DNA from: Zopfochytrium polystomum
Lineage: Eukaryota > Chytridiomycota > Chytridiomycetes > Chytridiales > Chytridiaceae
Direction: 5' to 3'
Assembly (NCBI GenBank): GCA_025765615.1
Contig: JAIVFJ010000255.1
Location: 1 to 64,000 of the forward strand
Length of the DNA: 64,000 nt
Below, one piece after another: positions 1-12,200 of the stretch; the stretch's first letter is position 1, and every line of letters begins with the position of its first letter. The position numbers and the translations under genes were made by a program. A model generated the notes under the pieces. The model was not told the origin of the DNA, made no database searches, and saw only the letters and a list, made by a program, of their open reading frames with translations.

Positions 1-3000
1 AGTTCGATTGCGGGTCGTAGAGATGGTTTTGGGGAAGGGGTGGATGATGTGGTGGATATGCGGACGAGCTCCGTCGACTGCTGTTCCCAGGCCTTCTGTT
101 TGTTGGGTCTCTCCCAGCCTCCTGAAACTCAGACCGTTGCCGAGATTGAGAGGCTGAAGACATCGCCCGACCCAGCGCCAGGGGCGGAGGATTCATCCGC
201 TCTTCCATGACTGGATGTTCCAATCTATCGTCAAACCACCCTTCTCGTTGTAGATACGATCGCCTTGGTGCGTGCTGCGCATCGAAGAAACCTGTCGCGT
301 AAAAGGCCTGTGGATATTGATTACTTTCGGGAAAGTAGTACTGTGTCCCCATCTCGGTGCTCGGTTGCAATGCAGCCTGTTGAGAATAAGCGCCAGCCAA
401 GTTCGACACGACCTGATCGGAGTAGTCTTCCTTAGATGAGTCGTTTATTTGTGCAAGTCCAGCCTGCATATTCCAGGATGCTTGCGGCTCGCGATGAGGA
501 GTCCAGCCATTCTGCAGAGGAGGTCGCCTTGGAGTAAGCGACTCATGTGAGGCTTTCTTCCTTTCTCTTAGTCCTTCTTTTGGCCCATCTCGCATTCCCT
601 CCTGTTGATGACCATTCATAGCTGCACGAGGAGGGGTCGAGAAAGTCAAAGTCGACTCTGACGATTGAGGCTCCGCATTTAACGAAGTCGACCGTTCCCG
701 CTGAGCATCCTGCGAACTATCAGATTGGGACGGCGCAGATGACACAACATCGCTTGAAAAGCTTTTGCTGCCGTCGTCGGTTGCTGTGCTCGAGCTGTCG
801 TAATTCGCGCCGTCCGCTTGGTACATAGGGTTATAGCCCATAATTACAGAGACTGCTGACGGGTAGACGATTCCTGGCGAAACATATAGTTGGTAGTGGG
901 GGGATCCTGATGGTATGGATGAAAATTGTGACGCTGACGGGTCGAAAGGGGCGAGTGAGTGAGGTGCCAAAGTATTGAAAAGAGGATCCGTGCCGGGCGT
1001 GCGCGGTTTCCAGCCATTGTTGGTTATAAGTTGGCCACCTTTGGGTGAATCTGCGCGCAAGCTTTGGTTTGACGGGTGTTGTCTCGCACCATGTTTCTGA
1101 TTGCTTCCAGACCGGGAACCCCCGCTCCAGGTTCGCTGGCGAGACGGGCTTGGGCTACCTCCTGACGACGAGGAGCTTCCAAACGAACTTGGTTGCTGCT
1201 GGGCCTTTGAAGGCATTATGTATGGTTCGCAGGTCGCGTCGATCGAGGCTGTATCCCCGAGAACCTGAAGTGCACGGCGGAATTCCCGGCGCAGCCCACT
1301 CACCGATACGGAATCTGCTGAGTTGGCCAAGTTTCGATCTGGAGTAAACGGCTCTTCGATGCATAAGTGTCTGCACATCTTTTCAATATCTACGTCCCAT
1401 TCCTTCTCTTTCTTGGTCAACAGCTTCCCATGCCGGACCGATACTACTTGAGTGTCATAATCGAATTCATATGCATACAACCGGAAGAAAGCGTATATGA
1501 GTCCCCCGAGGGTTTCGTGATTCTTCGACCCGAAGTCTTTTAGTGGTTCAATGTTCTCCTCAAAGGAGCAGTCAACGCCGTCCACAATAATCGGCTTAAC
1601 GCGGGCACCCGATTTGAGTCGATCGAAATACAGTTTGTGCAGGCTCGGTATTATTGGCGGTGTTCGTGTTTGTAAAAAATTAAGTGCCTAGCTCATGCTG
1701 TAAGAGAAAGGCGCGCAAAAGTAGAACGCCGCCACTGACCATCATGACCCAGCAGTAACTGCTTAAAGTTCCTCCCTTCGCGGCTAGTAGGTCTGTCAGT
1801 ACACGAACGATGAAATATACTACCGCTCCAACCGTCGTTCAAAACTCTCTGCTTCGCCCAGTGTTTTATAACAAGGATGACTGGGCGAACGCGAGGATCT
1901 AGCTCCACGTATAGCTTAATTAATTTGGTGTTTCGGAGAGCAATGGTGTTATTGACGTTGATATCGCAGACGACTCGGCTACATGAATTGATGCAAATTA
2001 GTCGGGTAACTGATTGCCATTCTTGCGCAATGCCTACAATTCGGGATCATAAAACTTGCATATCGGTACTTTCGCTTTTGTCACAGTATATATTCTTGTC
2101 ATTCCGTCTTGTGCAGCGAGTAAGAACCGATCAAGCCTCGTCGGCGTTTAAATTGACTTACGAGAGCGGAGGCAGGAGGCCAGTACGTGCATGTTAGCAA
2201 CGCCGTTAACAGGATCATCCCACGGTGTTGTAACGCAAATGTCGACATCACTTGTAGCAGTGCCCAAGCCGTTCAATGTAGATCTTTCAACAGACACCTG
2301 CGTCAACATGACTTGCCAATTCCGCCAATTGGATACTCACCCGAAGGGATGAACTTCGATACCCTTATCAGGCCATTGCTTTGTTAGAATGTAGAGAATT
2401 TTGGCGATGAACTTCTTCCTGCGTGCCATGGACTCCTGGGAAGGGGTTAGTGTGGACTGACGTAATGACAAATAAAAGGTCAGCACGTGTTCACGATCCC
2501 AAAGCAGAGTAAATGGGCAAACAACCTGAATCAAGTCCATGATCTCAAACGTGAGCTCCTGCTCTGCTTCGTCCGTAAGAACCGTCGCGTGGTACTCGGT
2601 GGACATCACGACTGGAGCATAAGCTGCTGCCGCCATCCCCATTTGAGGTAAGAAGACTGCTGTCTCCGCCTTTTCGGATCGATAAGTTGCGGGAAACAGT
2701 TTTTCAATCAATGCTCACATCTGTGCCCTGAACATCCGTCGTGAAACGGCCATCGCCCGATGGCTTGACGTTCAGGCTGATATCATTGGCTTGAAGCTGA
2801 TCAAAAGGACGGGCAGAGTGAGGATCCTGTCGATGACCTTCCGAGTTGAGCGATTGCTGGAGAGGGGATGAAACGTTCGAATCGGGGGTTGGGAGATCCC
2901 AACCCGATGCTGGGTGGGCGGAGCTTTGAGTCATCGCGGGCGGCACCTTATGTGTTGGCACAACGGGCTGCTTGGCGGCTGGCGCTGTCGTTGACGGCCC

Positions 3001-3054
3001 TGACCCAGCGTTGGTGCCGAAGCCACCAGCCGATTGTGGCGGCGACGGGCTCAT
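1..3054 (-). CDS. Non-canonical poly(A) polymerase / terminal uridylyltransferase (Cid1-type), 3' end beyond window
   Basis: Template-independent nucleotidyltransferase that adds A or U tails to RNA 3' ends. Eight exons read on the minus strand: 3054-2719, 2669-2526, 2456-2341, 2283-2162, 2107-2038, 1978-1833, 1783-1740 and 1687 to the window edge. All seven introns are GT-AG, 49-69 nt, and phases agree. In order one sees an LTPSQES/RRKKF helix region, the HPFGS motif, the catalytic SDVDICV (two Asp), AKVPICKFYDPE, CDINVNN (third Asp), DPRVRPVILVIKHWAK, GGTLSSYCW, then a PAP-associated domain (GGLIYAFFRLYA ... CIEEPF). These are the full hallmarks of the Cid1/TRF group. A long Ser/Gln/Pro-rich disordered C-terminal tail runs off the window. 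The start is the first ATG of the exon carrying a Pro/Ser-rich leader. Uridylyl versus adenylyl preference cannot be decided here. Family assignment is very secure; the start is less so. Confidence 0.93.
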
Positions 3055-5095
3055 TGGTCCGCCGAGCGCCGCAGAGGGGTGGTCGTCGGCGAATCAACAC
3101 TCAGACAACGATATCAACGGCAATCGGAGGGTGGAGTGCCGAAAAAAAGGACCGATATTCAGCGACGGCAAAGACGACAAGCCCAGTTCTGCGCGTAGCA
3201 GTCAAAAACTGAGCTAACGGCGAGGGGCAAAGCGTGCGAGTAAGGCTGCTGACGTCAAACGATGGGATGCGCCAGCGTCAGAAGGGGAGAGGGGGCGGAT
3301 GTTGCCAGCCCAGCAAGTCCCAATCGCCTGTACCCTGGCCGCCTCAATGTCCCCAGGATCACCTGGCCGATGGTTGCTGGCTGTTGTTTCGTCGGTGGGG
3401 GATTGTTTGTCTCTGGATGGGATTTGTGGCCGATTGTGGGGCTCCGACGAGGATCACGGGTGCGGTCCCGAGTAGGCGAGCAGAGGAAGGGCCGCTGCAA
3501 GGCGGTCGGGAGGGGAGGAGGTCGTGTGCGGGTGGGGGGCGGTGAGCGGGGCGGGCTGCGGGCGAAGCGGCTCGGATGGGGGGGAAGAGTGGGGAAACGG
3601 GCTTGGTGGTTGGTGGACCTGGAAATTTGGGATCGCGTACCCACCCGACGGTTCAGTCCAAAACCAAGCTGTCTTTCCCCCGCACTGGTCCAGTGGGAAA
3701 CCGAACGTTGCGTAAAATGCCCGACCACCCGATCGCTTGTTCCTTTTTTTCCCCCGGGATCCACGCTTTCGACGACTGCAACGGTCTCGAAGCATCTTAA
3801 GCTACGCTCTACATCGCAAATGCTTAATGACGTAAAGACAACAAGTGCACAGTACAGACTTTGCTTGGATGGATGTGAGAGACGCGGGCACCTCCATGTT
3901 CAACCATGCAAACTCATAGCAAGCATTCCTTGTTTCATAGCGCCTTCTTCTTCTAAAGAAAGAAAACGACTCAAACAACGCCAGGTGATAAACAGTACAA
4001 TGCTCGTCTCTGCTCCTGCAGATCCTCACTGTGGTCGTCAGTGTACTTCCCTTGCTTAACCCTTGCTGGACAAAGCCTCATGGGGGAGTACAATTACGAA
4101 ATAGACGTTGCCGTTGTATGAAGGCTGAGGAATTACTACCGTGCACGTGCAAAAGCGGTTCAACGCTGGCGGTTGTTAGGGCCTCACTTAGCAATTTGCA
4201 GAATTGTATCAATTGACACACTACGTCGCACCCTGTGTCTTTTTTGGCCCGTCTGGTCTACCTCGGCTCCCGCATGCACCCACCTTCATGAGGCCAGTGG
4301 CACAACAAATAGTCGAGTGACAGGAGTTCCAAACCTGGCCCCCACGCAGTCACTCAGCACGCCAAGGCCCTTCATAGACCACATCGACAACAACTCTGGC
4401 TACATCCCAGTAATCTTTTGCGACATTTTGGAAGAATCCTGCAGACCCAAATGGTCTGGTTCAAGCGCAAGCTAAGAACTTTACAACGCAACGTAGCAAT
4501 GACCCCCGTACCCCGAGCAGTCCATTAAAATACAGAGTTACTCCCTGTCCTTCACAACTCTCCAAATCAAATCACAACAGTTTTTGGAAAGGAAAATCGT
4601 TCGAAATGTGATATTTTATGTCCTTCAGCTTAAACATGTTACAGTGCTAAAAAGCCATCACATATGCAATTAGTTCAGCGTTGTGCTTGCTAAATGAAGG
4701 GCTCTCTTTAAATTCTTGCTGAAATGCCCTGACGCCCAGAATTTTGCGAGACGCGAATCGATCCCACCTTCAGTTAGCGTCCTGATTGTGAATGAACATT
4801 GGACGTTTGCAATCGCTAAGCCTTGTTTTGTTACTGATGAAGCCTGGGACTTTCGGCCCGGACTTTGGTGCTGCAAGCTTTCATCAACTTAAATTAGTTG
4901 ACTGGATAGCGGATACTGAGCCTTTGTTTACGTTCCACGTTGCTTTCCCTGCCTGTAGTCGTTAGCACTCATTGGCAGATCCCATTGTTGTTCAACTCCA
5001 TAAGAGCTTCACACACCACATCATTCTGTTCCCACACGGAAGCAGCTCCCGTTTTTGCCTTGGCACCTTTTTGTCTCTGGGCCGTCAACAAGGAA
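3055..5095. other. Divergent intergenic region (transferase / taxilin promoters)
   Basis: About 2 kb between two divergently transcribed genes. It is GC-rich near the transferase and plainer towards taxilin. Open frames exist on both strands around 3.25-4.06 kb, but their products are Arg/Pro/Gly-rich without recognisable motifs and look like by-products of GC content. No RNA gene is recognised. Both promoters should lie here. Confidence 0.6.
3250..3257. promoter_or_regulatory. TGACGTCA palindrome (CRE/ATF-type site)
   Basis: A perfect 8-bp CRE palindrome about 195 bp upstream of the transferase start codon. bZIP proteins of the ATF/CREB class bind this sequence in fungi and animals. One site can occur by chance, so this is only a candidate. 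Confidence 0.3.
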
Positions 5096-7898
5096 ATGAA
5101 GCGGCCACACCCTTCCTCCTCGTTATTGTCGCCGTCGCCGGTGTCGGGGCCGCTGCAGCAGCGTCGTCACACCACCACAGCCACTCGCATAATTGCTTCA
5201 TCGGCTAATCCCAATGCTGCCGCCTCGAGCTACTCTATCGGCAACACCAGCAGCATCAAGGGCAGCACGCCGGTGGTGCCGGTCGTGTCACACCCGCCCA
5301 GCCGGCGACAGCAGCCGCCTCAGCCTCACCAACAACCCCAGTACAAACATGATCTGCGATGCGTGGAGGCGCCGCCGCTTCCTGACTCGCCGACGGTAGC
5401 AAATGTCCCGGCTGACCGCCCGCGAGACGCAACGTCCTCGATTGACACGAACAAACGTGCCGCAGCCGATCAAGCATTGTCTCCTTCCGGTTATCAGCCG
5501 ACATCCGTCAAACCCGATTCTCACCCATTCCAGCCCCAAACCGTTCCTACATCCGTGGCCTCGTCGACTGCTTTCGCTCCAACGTTTCTGCGGATACAGT
5601 GGATCGGCGCATCTATTCCGACTCTCACCTCAACGGTCACAATCTCAACGCCAAATCTCCGAGTCTCCGACCTGATAGCCTCGCTTTCGGTCGACCAGCG
5701 CCCCTGTGTTGCTGGAAATCAGCTGTCCCTTTACAAGGTTACTGACTTGGAGTTTCGAGTTGGCGACTATCGCGTAGCGGTTCTCCCTGAATTTCTAAAA
5801 AGTCAGCACAACCTCTACCTGATCGCCCTCCATGCGCTGCTCACGCAAATCGCAGCGCCCCTCGAAGCGCTCGACCGGCATGTGAATGTCTTGGAGAACG
5901 TCGGCGAGGATGCACGAGTAGACGAAACAGGGGACAGAGTCCACCTGATATGCGTTGTATCCGATCGCAAGGCCGATGCTCGGGACCTGCTGGCGCTCGA
6001 TTCTTTAATCGCGGCTCACCTCAAGGACCAAATGATTAAAACGGTGCCCGCGGATTCCGCCACTGTCTGCGAAGTTAGCTCCGCTTCCATTGGAAACGAC
6101 CCTCTTTTGGACTTGGAGGAAGATCCGGCGATGCGTCCGCCGACCCTGATGGCAGCGTCTGAGCGGGAAGAGAAAAAGTCCAGAAAGAAGAAGAGGACGA
6201 GCAGGAAGGACCAAAACGGAAGTCCGGCACGTGCGATACCACCCAGTGAAAGCCGATCCTCAGGACTCGGAGACTCCGCACCGGCGCATGACGATCGCGG
6301 ACACTTTAGTGAAAATGCTGCATCCAACGAAGAAGTGCCAGTGGCGGAAAGCTCGCCTCCGGCCGATCCCGCAAAGGAATCGACGAAGGCCGCTCCGGAT
6401 CAATCCGCCGGCTCAGTGTCTGTCGACCCGAAGGCTAATCCGCCATCACAACCTCCAACAGCGGAGATTCAGCCACGTAACTCCCCGAATAACGTGGCGG
6501 CAAAGTTTATTTCAGCCTTGGAAAGCTCCAATGTCCGTGAAGAGCAGTTGCATGACTGTCTTGAAAAAGTGTCTTTTGAAATGGAATCTAAGACGAAAGG
6601 TAAACCATTCATGGATTCTTTTTTTACGTCGTTAAGTGCCGAAATAGATGTATCGTTACAGCCGCCGCAGTCGCTCGACGACAGCCAGGCTGCAGATCGC
6701 TTGCGAGTTCTTGAATCGCGTTACCTCGAGTTGGTGAGAGTGTTGAAGATCCCGAGGAGGAGTTGTATCACTAATATGGCTCTCGTCTTGCAGTTTGAAG
6801 CGAACAAACGCTTAGAAACCGAGCAAACAAAACTAAAAAAACGTCTGGACGTTATGAACAAGGAGCGCAGTCAAAAGCAGACGATTGAGGGCTTGTGTCG
6901 CGAGCTCCAACGTGAGAACAAACGGTTGAACGTAGGACTCTTGTTTCTGGGCGACAAGCCCGATAACACGAACTGATTGCGATGACCCTTTGTCCCCCAA
7001 AATAGGAGGAGGTGAAACGGCTTGAATCGGCCCAGCGTCAGTGGACAGAGCAGCAGCGACAAACCGCAAACCTCAAAGCAACACCAAAATCTTCTACTCC
7101 TCAGCCTACATCAAAGTCATGCCACCCGAATTCATCCGACCCGAAAACGATGGCGCCGACAGGTGCAGCTGAGAGCCCTCCATCCGTATCGGCAGCCGAA
7201 GTGCAGATTCTGCGCGATCGACTCAAGTCCTTTATTGAGCAGTATGACCTGCGCGAATCCCACTTTCAGTCCATGCTTAAGGCTAGCGAATCAGAAATCC
7301 GCGTCTTGGAGGCGCGGCTAGAGCGCCAGAGACAAGAGACCCGGGAGGAGAAAGCGGCGGTGAAGACGCTGTCGGCACAAGTGGAAATGTTTCTGACAAC
7401 GGAGATTGATCTGCGGAATCAGCTTCAAAGCTATGTCGACAAGTTCAAACAGGTGGGTTGCAAGCGTCTTCCGTTTGTCTCCTTCGGTTCAGGAGATATT
7501 TTTGACACGTTCTCCATTTTTTTTGTGAAAAGGTGGAAGATACCTTAAACAAGAGTAATGGTCTCTTTGGATCCTTCAGATTTGAAATGGAGGCAATGAA
7601 CGCGAAAGCGCGTGGCTTGGAGAAGGAAAATGCTCAGCTTAAGGAAATGCAATTGAAACAAGAGCAAGCCGCAAACGCCTCCTCCAAAGTTTCAGAAAGA
7701 CCTGGGAATGTTACCGTACTGGAAAAGCTGTGCAGGGTACACCTTTGTACTTATGGCATGATTGTCCTCTGTCTGACCCTTAGGCATCTGGGATTCATAC
7801 TTTAGGTTCTTCAGCTGGAAAGAAACGAACTTCGAAAGAAGTTGGCAAAGTACGAAGGTCCCACTGCAGCAAGGCCACCCTCCCATCCGCAACACTGA
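5096..7898 (+). CDS. Taxilin-family coiled-coil protein with long N-terminal extension
   Basis: Taxilins bind syntaxins and act in vesicle traffic. Five exons: 5096-6733, 6794-6931, 7006-7452, 7533-7736, 7806-7898, giving 839 residues with all phases consistent. The family core is the C-terminal third. It starts with a KLKKRLD...IEGLCRELQRENKRLNEE heptad region, continues with QILRDRLKSFIEQYDLRE, then KFKQVEDTLNKSNGLFGSF, and closes with LEKLCRVLQLERNELRKK. These blocks appear in the same order in animal alpha/beta-taxilins. The first roughly 450 residues are not typical: Ser/Pro/Gln-rich, then a globular-looking stretch around residues 160-330, then a Lys-rich patch (EEKKSRKKKRTSRK). I chose ATG 5096 because the upstream in-frame ATG (4940) adds only low-quality sequence. 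Intron 1 (6734-6793) is 60 nt and free of stops, so retention would keep the frame. The taxilin core is secure; the function of the N-terminus is unknown. Confidence 0.88.
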
Positions 7899-9283
7899 CA
7901 CGTTTTACGAATCCTCTGAGTCGCAGCTCTCCTTTGCCTTTCAAAACTCCCCCCTCACCAATAGCACTAGCAACAAATAAAACAAGAACAACGCGTGATG
8001 CCTGCATTTTCCATGATTCACTTCCATTGGGCCCCTTGTCTGAATGCGCCCTGGGTTAAGCGAGACGACAATGAGCAAAAAACAGGAGGGAAGACCGGAA
8101 TTACGTAAATAAAACAGCTGTGGAACCGCGGCACTTAGCACAATTGACAGTAAGGGATCCTTTGTACAAGAGTTTTGCAAAAACATCTAGGATAGTGTAT
8201 CCGTCAATCGAATCAACTTAGTTTGCAGTCTCCTCCTCCTTTTTTTTTGGTTTTCTTTTTATTTTCATTTTTTGAGATTCCGAGTACTAATATCCCACAT
8301 TGTTGCAAGTCCTTTCTGCTTTCCACTCGTTTCTGAGCTGTTCTGCTTTTGAACAAGATTTGTAGCTTGGGTCCTTTTTTTTATTTGAAGTCGAGAGGTT
8401 CTCAGATCCATCCACGGTTACGGACTTAGAAACACTTGCAAAACTTGAACGGGAGCGATCGGCCTGATCGCTGCCAACAGTGTTGAGGGTTGAGATACGG
8501 TACGGTTGTTTGGAGGCTGGGTGAGGTACAGGAGATCCTTAACTTGGAAAAGAGATGGCGTTGCAATATTACAGTGACATTCATGGGAGGTGGGTATCGT
8601 GTATGGCTTTGAGAGACGGCGCAGGAAAGGGTTTGAGCAACTCGAGTGAAGACAGATAAGTTGATCGTTTGGAGTTTATAAGGTAGAAAATTTGAGATGG
8701 AGGGTGGGAGCGGGAGAGGGTTGTGAGAAAAAAGAAGATTGAGAGAAAAATAGTGAGAGGGGGAGAGAGGAAAAAAAAAGAAAGCGAGCAACAGAGCGAG
8801 ACGAAGTAAGACAGAAAGACGAAGTGGGAAGAGGATTTGAATTGGAACTTACAAAGAGGCGAAAGAAAGTGGAGAGTTTTAATGCGGGTTCGAAAGTCTC
8901 GACAAAGAACAGAAAAAAACAACCGACGTAGAAATGGTCTGCAGCTCATCAATTTTTCATACTTTCTCAGCAGAAAAGTGTGGGTAGTTTACAGGATGTG
9001 GTCACGTCGTCGGTTTCTTCATTACCACGTGAAGAATCAACTCTTTGGTGCGTAGGTGTATCGTACAGCTGGGCATAGACGGAGATCAAATGAGGAGAGT
9101 GCGCAAAACCTGCTTTTACATCGACGACGGCTCTAATACTAGTGACTATGGAGGGCTTGAACGAATCCGAGGATGCTGCAGTTCCTATCGGCAGTAGCTA
9201 TGTCCAGTCAACAATTCTTGCCCAAGCATAGGCATATACGACCAACTCCGCTTGGCCGAACAACAAAAGTGTCGTTCCCAACC
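7899..9283. other. Convergent intergenic region with polypurine stretch
   Basis: This 1.4 kb separates the 3' ends of taxilin (plus) and the homeodomain gene (minus), so it should hold both 3' UTRs. From about 8690 to 8850 the plus strand is almost wholly A/G. Open frames on the opposite strand there translate to Ser/Phe/Leu-rich peptides produced by that bias. No gene is recognised. Confidence 0.55.
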
Positions 9284-12200
9284 TTACAGGTATCGCCGGC
9301 GAGCGTTGATAAACCAGTCGTTGACCTGGTTCATGGTAAGCCCGGTTTCCTCGGCGAGCATCTTCTTTTCAGACTCGCCCGGATATGGATCCTGCTTGTT
9401 TTTCATCAACCAAGTGAAGAGCGTGGCCGTCACGTGTGGCTTGTGGTTGGGCCGCTGCCGGCCCGACCGGCTTCGCCGAGTAGCCGTCGCCGCCACCGCC
9501 ACCGCCGCCCGATCCGTACCGGCCTCGTCTGCCGCCGCCGCCGCCGCCGCCGGCATCGCCGACCCACCTGGCGCATCACCAGGTGGACCCGACTTGCGCC
9601 GTCTCTTTGGCGCACGGTGCGTGGTACATTTCTCCCTAGCGGCGCCCCAGACAACACCGCCCGCGTGCAAGCTATCGATATCCACCGACATGGCGGCCCC
9701 GCCCGCTGCCGCCGCCTCCGACGTTGCCGTCGCCGCAGTCCATCGGACGTCCCTTTCATGCCGCGAATCCCCACCCTCCAGCTCGCCTTCGTCCGGTTGT
9801 ACTTCGTCTTGCGAGCGCTGGCTCCAACGCCGTACACGCGGCACGGACTGCTCGAAGCCGTGGCCACCCTCCGCTCCACCATCCCTGTTCTCCTCCTCTT
9901 CCAGTTCTCCATCCAAATCCGGCCGTATCGCGACAAACGCGGGCGGCGGTGGCGTCGCGGAAGCTCCTCCCGCGCCGCCGCCGCGCACAGCCGCCGCCGC
10001 CGCCGCAGCGGCTGCGTTCAGAACCATCACGCGCTGCAGCTCCGTCGCGTGCGTCAGCATCTCTTGGTACTCTGCCGCCGCGTCGCCGCTCGTCCGTCCG
10101 CCGTCTTTCCCGACTGCGCTGTCGCCGCCGCCGCCACCCGACATTCCAAGGCCAAGGAGCCCGGCTTCCCACGCGGACGCGTCGGCGACGGTCGCCACGG
10201 CGGGCGACCGAGGCAGCGGAAGCCGCCGGATGTGGCGGCGATGGGCGCCGGCGGCGGGCGACGAGCGGTAATGCGTGGCGGCAGCGGCGACCATACTGGC
10301 GCCGACGGAGGGGGACATGGCGGAGGACGGCGACGACGGGTAGCCGGTGGCCGGCGACTGCGCGGCAGCGAAACGCTGATGTTGCTGCTGCTGTTGGTGC
10401 TGATAAAAGCCTTGGTCCTCCAATTGGCAGTCGCGTCGCAGGTGGCCGTTTTCGCTTTGCGCTCCTGGCGACGAAAACCCGGCGCGTCCCCGCCGCCTCC
10501 CGGCGCGCGGTCGAATAGGAGAGTCCAGTGCGTCGACTGCGACCCCCATTTGTGCTCTGGCTGTGGCTGTGCGCAGCGGCCGCGGCCAGCGGGTTCAGAA
10601 AAGCCGGGGCAGTTGTGCCCGGCATGGGGAGCAGAAGCGCGGTGGGGAAGTCGGTAGGCAGGGGCAAGGCGGCTGGTCGGGATGGCGAAGCTGCAGAAAG
10701 TGTGGAGGGGGGGTGGCAGCTGCTGCTGTGACGGCGATGGCAGCTGCTGCGCGGAACGGCAAGTAGAGGTGCCCTCTGTGTGGCTGGCGGCTGCCTCCTC
10801 GGAGGCCGTCAAGCGATAAAGGGGGTAGCCAGAATCTATTCCGGCAGTTTGAGATGCACCAAAGAGCGAGAGGTCCATGGGTGTGTGTAAGCTCTGCTCA
10901 TCGCGGCGGGCCACACCGGCGTCGCTGGTGCCGCCGCCATTTCCGCCGTGGCTCAGCAGCGGTGCGCTGTTCAGCTCTTCGAGAAAGTTGTCGTGAAGGA
11001 ACGACTGCATGTTATAAGCAAACGGCGACTCGTGCCGATCGAGGAGCAGTGACAACGAAGAAGCGTAGCACCGCTGTGACTGGTGCTGGTGTTCGTTGGA
11101 CCCGATTGCCGCGTTTTGAATAGGCGAAAACCCGCTTGGTTGGTGTTGCCAATCGGTCAGCTCACCCCTGTAACTACTGCCGTAGTATCCCGCATCGCTG
11201 CCGTCGTAGCTGGAAAAATTGGCCTCGCTCGCTGATTGCTTTCTGCTGCCCTGAATATGATACTGCTGATGCTGCGGTTCGTGGTGCCGAAGGTCACTCG
11301 AGTACTGCGACGGAAGTTGCTGGGCGTCAGCCGCCACTTCCGTCGAATGAAAGTGTGGCGACTGCGCCTTGGCCTGCTGACTACTGTTGTGATCGAACGC
11401 AGACGCACCAGGAAGGGCCGCACCCTGCATCACGTCAACGGTTCCCCTGGCATGTCCACCATTGTTCTCTCCCACAGGGGCAGTGTCAGCTTCCTTGCCT
11501 TCTCCTCCTCCGGCGCCGCCAGCGCCGGCCAGGCCGCCACCGCAGCCCCCACCCACACCTGCGTCTCCTTGACCTCCGTAAAAAGGTAGAAGACCAAATG
11601 CGTCCCCTTCCGCCCCGACACCAAGCGCAAACTGCAGCATCGGATCATCCGCGCCGGCCCCCGTGCCACCCGAGCCGGCCCCGCCGACCCCGTTCAGCGG
11701 GGCCCCCCCGCTCGTCGAGTCCATCATTCGAGTGACAGCGGGCGCGAAGGGCGACAGAGCCTGCTCCGATAGCCAGGGGTCGGCCGCCGCCGCCGCCGCC
11801 ATGGCGCTGCTCACGTGTTGCTGCGATTGCAGCTGAATCGTCTGCTGCTGCGGTGGGAACCCGTGAGCGCGCTCCGAAGTGCGGTAAGGGCCGGCGGCGC
11901 CGTGCGTATTGCGACTGCCGTCGTAGGTGAACTGTGAAAGGGGCGAGCCGCGAGGCGGCGGCAGCTGCCCGCAACCGCCGTTTGCCTCGTGCTGCATCTG
12001 TTGGTCCGCTGCGTCGGCCCGTTGTTCTGGCGCGTCGGGCGGTGTGCTGTGGACCGCGTTCTCGGAAGGCGTTGCAGTCGAGGTATTGGATTGTTTGAAA
12101 GCCATGTTCCGACGAAGGCGAAGTGGTATTTTCGACATTCGAGTCGAAACAACTGGCGTTGAGGGGCAATCCTAATTGGGCCGCGTGAATGTGGTGGAAT

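Noticed and set aside
3255..4059. Overlapping open frames on both strands between the transferase and taxilin
   Set aside because: Low-complexity Arg/Pro/Gly products, no family motif, no supporting splice structure.
9173..10657. 494-codon plus-strand open frame
   Set aside because: It is antisense to the homeodomain gene. Its Arg/Ala-rich product comes from GC-rich Ala/Gln codon tracts read backwards, whereas the minus strand holds a real homeodomain.
11136..11735. Plus-strand open frame of 199 codons
   Set aside because: Antisense of the Gly/Ser/Gln-rich part of the homeodomain gene, with no motif and biased composition.
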